Shown one piece after another: positions 1 to 6,495 of a stretch of 37,268 nucleotides of DNA. Under the pieces are notes generated by a model. The model had not been told where the DNA came from. It did not search any database and saw only the letters and a program-made list of their open reading frames with translations. How positions within the stretch are numbered: position 1 is the first letter of the stretch; each line of letters opens with the position of its first letter. The position numbers were made by a program, and so were the translations under genes. The DNA comes from a virus. The DNA lies in IMG/VR virus record IMGVR_UViG_3300031857_000583, positions 1 through 37,268 of that record. One strand, 5' to 3'.

Positions 1-78
1 GACTTGATTCATTATGGGAACTATACCGGCAGACCGGTAACCTTCACAGAACTCAAGAAACGGCAGGGTGGGAAGTGA
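1..78 (+). CDS. HNH endonuclease, 3' end only (second copy of the gene at 36945)
   Basis: The first 78 bases encode the last 25 residues of the HNH endonuclease, ending in GGK and a TGA stop. They duplicate the 3' end of the full gene at the right edge through the terminal repeat. This is not a separate gene. Confidence 0.9.
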   Translation, partial: DLIHYGNYTGRPVTFTELKKRQGGK

Positions 79-93
79 AATATCTTCTCACCC

Positions 94-123
94 TTGACTA
101 AACACAAATTTATTACTTATAAT
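94..123 (+). promoter_or_regulatory. Sigma-70-type promoter for the leaderless gene at 130
   Basis: TTGACT (94-99), an 18-base spacer and a perfect TATAAT (118-123). The next ATG in frame begins at 130, seven bases past the end of the -10 box, where transcription should start, so the mRNA would have no leader. The sequence overlapping the -10, TACTTAT at 114-120, equals one arm of the operator seen at the 23-28 kb promoters; the second arm is absent here. Confidence 0.8.
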
Positions 124-129
124 CTACAC

Positions 130-351
130 ATGGATTCCAAATCACTTGAAAGATTTAACTTTATCTTATCTAAACCTATTAACGCACTATCACAAGATGA
201 AATCTCCTTCTTAAAAGCAAGGAGAGATGCACTAAACCCTATTCAAAGAGAGTTTTATGCAGAAGTTTTAGGTGAATCCGTAGTTGTTCCGGTTGTAGAA
301 GAAGAATCTTCCGAACCAAAAAAGACTACAAGAAAAAAAGTAACAAAATAA
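130..351 (+). CDS. Small acidic-then-basic protein upstream of scaffold, unknown function
   Basis: 73 residues, not recognised. The body is predicted helical (SLERFNFILSKPINALSQDE), followed by an acidic patch (EEESSEP) and a lysine/arginine tail (KKTTRKKVTK). A TTG start at 94 is open in the same frame, but that TTG is the -35 box of a strong promoter and would give an untranscribed start, so ATG 130 is preferred. There is no Shine-Dalgarno sequence; the start fits a leaderless mRNA. Its place directly before scaffold and capsid suggests a head-assembly or minor virion role, which is inference only. Confidence 0.7.
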   Translation: MDSKSLERFNFILSKPINALSQDEISFLKARRDALNPIQREFYAEVLGESVVVPVVEEESSEPKKTTRKKVTK

Positions 352-356
352 CTAAC

Positions 357-371
357 TCCGGTTACGCCGGA
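357..371 (+). other. Short intercistronic hairpin
   Basis: TCCGG / CCGGA around a TTACG loop, five bases after the stop of the first gene and 17 bases before the scaffold ATG. There is no T-run, so it is not a classical terminator. It may affect mRNA stability or be chance. Confidence 0.35.
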
Positions 372-388
372 ACTGTTGAAAGGAAATT

Positions 389-1180
389 ATGGACAATAGA
401 AATAGAGAGTTTGATTTGTCATCTATAGACGAACCAATAGTAGAAAATGAAACACAAATTGAAAACAACAACGAAGAATATTCAGAAGAAAATTCTGAAG
501 ATTTGGAAAGTAATTTTGATAATAATCAAGCAAACATTACTAATATCCCAAGCAATAATCAAAGACCTGAAGAAGAAATAGACTACAAAGACAAGTTTGT
601 TGAATCTACAAGAGAAGCATCAGCACTATATTTCAAAAATCAGAAGTTAAATCAAGTTATTGAAGAAGCAGCAAACATTGCTGAACCTACACTTGATGAA
701 ATGAGAGAGTATGCAAGAACAAAAAAAGCAGATTATGACGATTTAGATGAGTTTTCTCAAAATGTTTTAATGACTAACTACATCAATGAGAAAAGATTTG
801 AAAAAATACTTAATGTCGCACAGGAATCAAAGCAAATTGACGCTTGGGCAACCAAAGTAGATTCATTTATTGAAGATGCAGTTGATAATTCTAAATACCC
901 ATCACTTAATTCACTTGGAGCAGACTTCAAAAAGTTTGCTATGAAGGAATCAAGAAGGGGAGTAGATTTAGATGACCTTGTTGCATCCTTCTTATTCAGT
1001 GCCGAAAGAAGCATTAAACAAGCACCAAAGAAGTCAGTTCTTTTATCCGGTGGTAATTCTACTGCAGCACCAATTAAGTCTGCAGGTATAAGTGATGCAC
1101 AAGCAGCATTTATTAGAGAAAACGACCCTAAAGAATACAGACGACTAATTAAATCCGGTCAAATTAACATAGAATTATAG
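389..1180 (+). CDS. Probable capsid scaffolding protein
   Basis: 263 residues. The first 65 residues are extremely acidic and Asn-rich (runs such as NNNEEYSEENSEDLE). The middle is helical and charged, and the C-terminus (about 215-263) has an AAFIRENDPKEYRRL helix. Acidic, helical, low-complexity proteins coded directly before the major capsid protein are typically scaffolds that shape the procapsid and then leave. Start ATG 389 follows GAAAGGAAATT, a good ribosome site. Direct sequence identity to a named scaffold cannot be shown here; the call rests on composition, size and position. Confidence 0.7.
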   Translation: MDNRNREFDLSSIDEPIVENETQIENNNEEYSEENSEDLESNFDNNQANITNIPSNNQRPEEEIDYKDKFVESTREASALYFKNQKLNQVIEEAANIAEPTLDEMREYARTKKADYDDLDEFSQNVLMTNYINEKRFEKILNVAQESKQIDAWATKVDSFIEDAVDNSKYPSLNSLGADFKKFAMKESRRGVDLDDLVASFLFSAERSIKQAPKKSVLLSGGNSTAAPIKSAGISDAQAAFIRENDPKEYRRLIKSGQINIEL

Positions 1181-1186
1181 AATTAC

Positions 1187-1216
1187 TTGACATTAAATAA
1201 GATGTTCAATTATTAT
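1187..1216 (+). promoter_or_regulatory. Promoter for the major capsid gene
   Basis: Perfect TTGACA (1187-1192), an 18-base spacer and TATTAT (1211-1216), in the 124-base gap before the capsid gene. A leader of about 80 bases with a GAAAGG ribosome site follows. A dedicated promoter would allow strong capsid expression independent of upstream read-through. Confidence 0.65.
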
Positions 1217-1304
1217 TGAAATAGTAATTCAAACTAACCCTGCATAACAGGACAGTTTAATTGAATTTAGAAAATAAGTATAAATTTAATTGAAAGGTAT
1301 TGTT

Positions 1305-2438
1305 ATGGCAACATATCCAAACAAACTTATAGAAGCATTTGCATCACAAGCATTAAAAGTGTTCTATATGAAATCTGTTTCAGATGCTATTACAAACAGC
1401 GATTACGAAGGTCAAATTAAAGATACTTCATCAATCCTTAATGTTTTAACATTTGGAAAACTATCTGCTCAAAACTACACCGGTGCTGATATGACTGCAC
1501 AAGATTTAACAGAATCTAATGCACAGTTAATCACAGACCAAAAAAAGTATTTCTATTTCAAGGTTAAAGATTGGGACACATTTAGGTCTTATATCAAAAA
1601 TCCTGAAAACACAATCGTTGAACAAGTAGGAAACGAAATTAAAAAAGTCGTTGATACTTTTGTTCTAGGATTTGTTTCTGATGTTGCTGCAGGAAACAGA
1701 ATCGGAACTGATTACACAACCGGAACTGTAGAAATTGCTGCTACAACAGGTGCAGTTACAGGAACAGGAACAACCTTTACTTCTGCAATGGTAGGAAAAG
1801 GATTCAAAGCAGCAGGACAATCAAAATGGTATAGAGTTAAAACTTTTACTGATGCAACACATATCGTAATTGAAAATGATGTTGATGATTTAGGTTTTGC
1901 TGACCCATTTACAGGAGCACCTGTAACAGTTGGTGGTTATGACGGTGGAGCAATCGCTGCAGGAGCAACCTACATTGTTCAAGCAAATACTGCTTTAACT
2001 GTAACTAAATCCACAATTTTCCAATACATGACACAAGCAGCAGCAACTTTAACAAATGCTGAAATTCCTTACGACAACAGATTCATGGTAGTCCCTGCTG
2101 ACATTGCTGCTTTAATTAGACAAGCACCTGAATTTATTTCTCAAGGAACTGAATCCGGTAGAACAGCAGTTCTAAACGGTATGTTAAGTGGTCAATTCGC
2201 AGGATTCAATGTCTATGAAGTTTCAGACGACAGAATCACAGGAAACGCTACTGACGGATACAGATGTCTAGGTGGTCATAAATCTGCAATCTGTTTTGCT
2301 ATGGGACTTGTAAGAAATCAAGTTGAGCAAGACATCATTGGTAACTTCGGTAAAGCATATAAATCTTTATATGTTTATGGAGCAAAAGTTGCTGATGAAA
2401 GAAGAAAAGCATTGGTAGAATTATTTATCAAAGCATAA
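1305..2438 (+). CDS. Major capsid protein
   Basis: 377 residues. Recognised by position after the scaffold and by overall pattern: a helical N-terminal arm (MATYPNKLIEAFASQALKVF), a long helix with KKVVDTFVLGFVSDVAAG, and a C-terminal domain with ALIRQAPEF, an FNVYEVSDDR strand and a closing segment ending ERRKALVELF. This fits an HK97-fold shell protein. Residues about 135-230 are Thr/Gly-rich (TGTGTTF, MVGKGF) and look like a beta-rich insertion domain. ATG 1305 is chosen because GAAAGGT lies 8 bases upstream; the TTG at 1290 would sit inside that ribosome site. Confidence 0.85.
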   Translation: MATYPNKLIEAFASQALKVFYMKSVSDAITNSDYEGQIKDTSSILNVLTFGKLSAQNYTGADMTAQDLTESNAQLITDQKKYFYFKVKDWDTFRSYIKNPENTIVEQVGNEIKKVVDTFVLGFVSDVAAGNRIGTDYTTGTVEIAATTGAVTGTGTTFTSAMVGKGFKAAGQSKWYRVKTFTDATHIVIENDVDDLGFADPFTGAPVTVGGYDGGAIAAGATYIVQANTALTVTKSTIFQYMTQAAATLTNAEIPYDNRFMVVPADIAALIRQAPEFISQGTESGRTAVLNGMLSGQFAGFNVYEVSDDRITGNATDGYRCLGGHKSAICFAMGLVRNQVEQDIIGNFGKAYKSLYVYGAKVADERRKALVELFIKA

Positions 2439-2450
2439 CTTCTCGCTAAC

Positions 2451-2480
2451 CTGCCACTCCTATACTGTATGGAGTGGTGG
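2451..2480 (+). other. Hairpin after the major capsid gene
   Basis: CCACTCC (2454-2460) pairs with GGAGTGG (2471-2477) around a 10-base loop, and three further pairs including GU wobbles extend it to 2451-2480. No T-run follows, so it is unlikely to be an intrinsic terminator. It may protect the capsid mRNA 3' end or attenuate transcription into the next gene. Confidence 0.55.
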
Positions 2481-2519
2481 GTAGCACCAATCGTATTTAA
2501 GAATTTTAGAAGGGTATAA

Positions 2520-3068
2520 ATGGCAACATTTACTTGGTATTTACAAGGAACATCACCAACAACCATTGACGCTACTGACTATGTTCAGTTTGCTGCAGCA
2601 ACATTTAATTCACCAATAACCGTTGGTTCTTTTAATGATACAACTCATGTTGAAACATCAGTTGGTGGAGATAAATCTTCCGGTAATACTCCTAAAAATT
2701 CTAAATACCTAACATCTTCTACAGTTTCTATCAGTGGTGGTGCTTCGCAGAACTTAAACACAGTTACAACTGCAAACTCACCATTAAAAATTAACTTTTC
2801 ACATGGAACTTCAGTTCAAACTACTGCAGCAGTTTTCTATGCTTATGATGGAACAACTACAACAGCAGTGCCAACTGAAATTACTTATTACGCAGCAGAA
2901 CAAGGAGATTCAACTTGGACAGCAGCAGAAGGAAGTGCAGCAGCAGTTTCATTAAATGACCAAGCAGCATCTACTTCACACGATTTCTATATCCTAACAA
3001 GTGCTTCACCTGACACAGTAGGTCTTAAAACAGCATTTAGATTAAGAATAGAATTAACATATTTCTAA
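2520..3068 (+). CDS. Small virion structural protein, possible capsid decoration protein
   Basis: 182 residues, rich in Thr, Ser and Ala, with almost no charged stretches and a predicted all-beta character (for example STVSISGGASQNLNTVTT and FRLRIELTYF at the end). Such composition is common for decoration proteins or minor tail and head beta-sandwich proteins. It follows the capsid gene with an 81-base gap that holds a hairpin. Start ATG 2520 is preceded by AGAAGGGTATAA, a clear ribosome site. No family is recognised; the structural assignment is inference from composition and neighbours. Confidence 0.5.
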   Translation: MATFTWYLQGTSPTTIDATDYVQFAAATFNSPITVGSFNDTTHVETSVGGDKSSGNTPKNSKYLTSSTVSISGGASQNLNTVTTANSPLKINFSHGTSVQTTAAVFYAYDGTTTTAVPTEITYYAAEQGDSTWTAAEGSAAAVSLNDQAASTSHDFYILTSASPDTVGLKTAFRLRIELTYF

Positions 3069-3119
3069 ATTAGTAGGCGAGTAACGACTACAACTTAAAT
3101 TAAAAATAGGCAAAAGACT

Positions 3120-3536
3120 ATGGAACACAATGTTAAATGGCAAGTATCATTAAATAACGGTGAAACCTTATATGAAGGTAAAGGTAACTTTATTGAAGTA
3201 GAGGGCGAACTATCAGCATGGAACAAGATGATTCAGTATGTAACTGAAAACAATCTTGAAATCACATCATTATCTTTATACACAAATTCCGGACAAAGAT
3301 GGAACTTACCTTCAAAAGGTGGGAATCCAAAGTTTAGAGCATTTGATATTGCTCAAAAACCATTTAAGTTGCAACTTGAAAGAGTTCAAGGCATGGATTG
3401 GGATGACCAAAACAATCCGGATATTTATACAACTATCAATGCTTTTTATGATTATGAAGGAGTAATCTACAAACTGTCCATTTGGGTTGATGAAAAAAAC
3501 ACCAATAACACTTGGACTTTATTTACTAAACAGTAA
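3120..3536 (+). CDS. Hypothetical protein in the structural cluster
   Basis: 138 residues, not recognised. Mixed alpha/beta with several Trp (VKWQVSLNNGE, RWNLPSKGG, GMDWDDQ, NTWTLF). It lies between a decoration-like protein and the large fibre. Its stop codon overlaps the fibre start (TAATG), so the two are probably translationally coupled. A role in the fibre or tail-tip pathway is plausible from position only. Confidence 0.5.
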   Translation: MEHNVKWQVSLNNGETLYEGKGNFIEVEGELSAWNKMIQYVTENNLEITSLSLYTNSGQRWNLPSKGGNPKFRAFDIAQKPFKLQLERVQGMDWDDQNNPDIYTTINAFYDYEGVIYKLSIWVDEKNTNNTWTLFTKQ

Positions 3537-6292
3537 TGGCAGACCAAAAGTTATCGGCATTAACAGCAGCATCAAACGCAGCAGAATCAGATGATTTATA
3601 CCTTGTTACTGATACTACTACTTCACCTACTTCAAAGAAAATAAGTTTTAATAATCTACAGACTTCATTTACAAACATATCGCTTGATTCAGCACAATTT
3701 GATGTAACAAACACCACTTTACCGGTAGAAGGTCAAGTTGCTTACAACGCAACTGACGCTAACCTTAAACTTGGTCTTGCCGGTGGTAATGTTCAAGTTG
3801 CTTTAGGTCAGGAGTTAGTCCTACCAAAAAGAGTTAGAAACGAAAGTGGAACTACAATGACAAAAGGAACTATTGTTTATATTTCCGGAGTTAATGGAAA
3901 CACCCCACTTATATCAAGAGCATTAGCATCATCAGATGCAACATCTGCATTTACAATCGGATTTGTTGCCGAAGATATATCAAATAATGCTAACGGTTGG
4001 GTTGTAACAAATGGTGTTATTTCAGGTCTTAATTTATCTTCATACACTGCCGGACAAACTTTATATTTATCAGGAACAACTGCAGGAGAATTTACATCAA
4101 CTAAACCATCAGCACCAATTCACATGGTAAGAGTTGGAATAGTTACTAAAGCAACAGCAAGTGGAGAACTAATTGTTGTTATACAAAATGGTTTTGAACT
4201 TGAAGAACTACATAATGTTTCTATAGTTGGTGTTGGTAACGGAGATTTAATACAATACGAATCATCTACAAGTTTATGGAAAAATGTTCCATTAAACACA
4301 ATTAACGGTGCTTATCTAAAATTAGATTTATCTAATATCCCACTTACAGGAACAAACCTAACATTTGATGGGGCATCTAACAAAGTTATTGATGTTAATA
4401 GAAGCACAGTAACAGTTGGTAGAAGTTTAGATATAAAAGCAGGTGCAGCAATACAAAATGGAACAAACCTTGCCGGTGGAAATTTGATTTTAAGGTCAGG
4501 AGTAGCGACAGGAAGTGGAAGTTCTGACATACAGTTTTGGACTACAACTGCCGGTTCATCAGGAACTGTAGATAGATTACAAACACAAAAAATGGTTATC
4601 AAAGGTTCAGGTAGAGTAGGTATTGGAAATTTGAATCCAACATATACTTTAGATGTTACCGGTGCAGGAAGATTTACAGGTTCATTACAAGCATTAAATG
4701 TAGCAGGAACTAACACCGGAGATAACTCACAAGCATTTTATGGAAACGGTGCTGATGGAATTATTTACATGGATGGTTCTAATTACAATGTCCCTTACAT
4801 GACTTTTAATGGAACTGATACTTACACATTAACAAGAGATATTTATGCCGAAGCACTTGTGTTATATCAATCAATAATTTTAGAAACAGCAGGATATAGA
4901 ATTTTTTGTAGAGATATTTTTCAATGTTATGGAACAGTTAGAAATAATGGTGGAAATGCTTCCGGTGCTACAGCAGGAACAGGTGCTACAGGTGGATTCT
5001 TCAAAGCAGGTGGAGCAGGTGCTGCCGGACTTGGAACAGGTTCTGCCGGTGCTAATGGAACTGCACAAGCAACACCTACAGCAAACACATGGGTAGGTGG
5101 ATTAGGTGGTAGGGGTGGTGCAGGTAGAGCAAGTGCTGCTACTTTTGAAGGTGGCATGATTACAACTACAAACTTAACTACACCTGCAAATTCAGATGGT
5201 GGAAGTCATATCACTTCAAACATTGTTAATTACTTAAATAAATTCGTAAATATTGGTGGAGCAAACCAACAAATGACTCCTTCAGTCGGTGGTGGTTCAG
5301 GTGCTAAATCAGCAACAGGAACTACTGCTACTTCCGGTGGTGGGGGTGGTGGTGGTGGAGTTGTTTTCGTTGCTGCTCCAAGTATAGATGGTGGTGGTTT
5401 AATTCAAGCAAATGGTGGTAATGGTGGCAATGCTTCAGGGACAGGTGGTTCATTTGGTGGTGGAGGTGGTGGTGGGGGTGGAATTGTAGTTTTATTATCT
5501 AAATTAAATGACACCGGAGTAGTTTATCCAACTGCACTTGGTGGGGCAGGTGGGTCGCCGGTTACAGGAACAAACGGAACTTATACAGTTGCAGTAGCAA
5601 ACGGAACAGCAACATCTACAACTACAGCATTAAACATTACACCAACAACACCTTTATCTAAAGGAAATATGTATATTGTTACTGTTCATTTACAAAAAAC
5701 AGGTGGAATTGGAACTTTATCTGTTAATTCAGTATATGGATACAATTTGAATTGGCAATTTGTAAATTCAGTTGATTTTAATACTACTGCATCTCCAACA
5801 AGAAGAATTGAAGTTTGGTATGCTTGGTATGATGCAACATTTACAGACCCTGATATTGCAGGTGATGAAAGCATAAGAATAGATTTATCTGAAGCACCAA
5901 CTGCTTCAAGAGTAATAGTAGATGAACTTCAAAATGTGGATTTAGGGACTATTGCGAACAATACTAATACAAACGCAGTAGATTCTGCTTTAACATTGTC
6001 AGTTACTTTAGGAACTGCACCAAGTGCCGGAAACACAGTTTATTCAGTATTTGGTAAAAGTAATAACATTGCTGCAGCAGCAGGTGCAGGTAACACTATA
6101 ATCAATAACCAATACACAGCAGCACCACCACTTGTTTCAGAAGTTTCAACAGCACAAACAACAAATGCTATTTCTCACGCAACTACAGCAGCAGCAATAG
6201 GTGGAATTAGTTTTGAAATAAATAAACCACCAACAGATGCTTCTAATGGTGGTGATGGATGGGATGGAAAGGTAATAAGATTGTATGGATAA
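3536..6292 (+). CDS. Tail fibre / adhesin with poly-glycine domain
   Basis: 918 residues. The N-terminus (KLSALTAASNAAESDDLYLV, then TTSPTSKKISFNNLQ) is the arrangement typical of the virion-attachment end of phage fibres. Around residue 365 is a GIGNLNPTYTLDVTG segment, also common in fibres. Residues about 475-675 are glycine-rich, with runs of eight to nine consecutive glycines separated by VVFVAAPSI and IVVLLSK strands. This resembles the poly-glycine II helical bundles of known phage adhesins. The C-terminal 200 residues are beta-rich. The start overlaps the previous stop as TAATG. Likely host-recognition protein. Confidence 0.75.
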   Translation: MADQKLSALTAASNAAESDDLYLVTDTTTSPTSKKISFNNLQTSFTNISLDSAQFDVTNTTLPVEGQVAYNATDANLKLGLAGGNVQVALGQELVLPKRVRNESGTTMTKGTIVYISGVNGNTPLISRALASSDATSAFTIGFVAEDISNNANGWVVTNGVISGLNLSSYTAGQTLYLSGTTAGEFTSTKPSAPIHMVRVGIVTKATASGELIVVIQNGFELEELHNVSIVGVGNGDLIQYESSTSLWKNVPLNTINGAYLKLDLSNIPLTGTNLTFDGASNKVIDVNRSTVTVGRSLDIKAGAAIQNGTNLAGGNLILRSGVATGSGSSDIQFWTTTAGSSGTVDRLQTQKMVIKGSGRVGIGNLNPTYTLDVTGAGRFTGSLQALNVAGTNTGDNSQAFYGNGADGIIYMDGSNYNVPYMTFNGTDTYTLTRDIYAEALVLYQSIILETAGYRIFCRDIFQCYGTVRNNGGNASGATAGTGATGGFFKAGGAGAAGLGTGSAGANGTAQATPTANTWVGGLGGRGGAGRASAATFEGGMITTTNLTTPANSDGGSHITSNIVNYLNKFVNIGGANQQMTPSVGGGSGAKSATGTTATSGGGGGGGGVVFVAAPSIDGGGLIQANGGNGGNASGTGGSFGGGGGGGGGIVVLLSKLNDTGVVYPTALGGAGGSPVTGTNGTYTVAVANGTATSTTTALNITPTTPLSKGNMYIVTVHLQKTGGIGTLSVNSVYGYNLNWQFVNSVDFNTTASPTRRIEVWYAWYDATFTDPDIAGDESIRIDLSEAPTASRVIVDELQNVDLGTIANNTNTNAVDSALTLSVTLGTAPSAGNTVYSVFGKSNNIAAAAGAGNTIINNQYTAAPPLVSEVSTAQTTNAISHATTAAAIGGISFEINKPPTDASNGGDGWDGKVIRLYG

Positions 6293-6494
6293 CGCAACTA
6301 AATGGGCAAATATTAAAAGCATGAGAAATCATTTATTATGTAATACTGATTGGTGTGTTTTACCTGATTCTCCTTTATCTGCAGAACTTTTAGATGCAGT
6401 TAAAATTTATAGACAAAAGTTAAGGGATATAACAAAAGATTTTGAAAATCCTGATGATGTCATTTTTCCTGATAATCCTTTAATAGGGGGTTAA
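6285..6494 (+). CDS. Tail fibre assembly chaperone-like protein
   Basis: 69 residues. The pattern of an Arg then LL, then D-W, P-D-S-P-L, a YRQKLRDI-like segment and a proline-rich end (here MRNHLLCNTDWCVLPDSPLS, IYRQKLRDI, FPDNP) matches the small phage tail-fibre chaperone family seen next to fibre genes in many phages. It overlaps the end of the fibre gene by 8 bases and precedes a second fibre, so it probably helps fold or trimerise one of them. Family recognition is by motif only. Confidence 0.6.
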   Translation: MDNATKWANIKSMRNHLLCNTDWCVLPDSPLSAELLDAVKIYRQKLRDITKDFENPDDVIFPDNPLIGG

Positions 6495-6495
6495 A

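Larger units (their letters stand above)
1..141. repeat. Left copy of terminal direct repeat (circular closure overlap)
   Basis: Bases 1-141 match 37128-37268 at 140 of 141 positions. The one difference is C at 127 against T at 37254, three bases before the ATG of the first gene. The repeat covers the end of the HNH gene, a promoter and the start of the next gene, so joining the ends gives uninterrupted genes. This is what an assembly of a circular or circularly permuted molecule looks like. A biological terminal repeat is possible, but its copies would normally be identical. Confidence 0.9.

Noticed and set aside
94-129. TTG start giving an 85-residue first protein
   Set aside because: The TTG is the -35 box of a TTGACT-18-TATAAT promoter that would start transcription near 130, so the upstream codons would not be on the mRNA.
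2451-2480. Hairpin after the capsid gene as a terminator
   Set aside because: No T-run follows the stem.
4312-5157. Long antisense reading frames opposite the fibre gene
   Set aside because: They arise from repetitive, stop-poor Gly/Thr codons of the fibre; no ribosome sites or promoters serve them and every supported gene is on the + strand.
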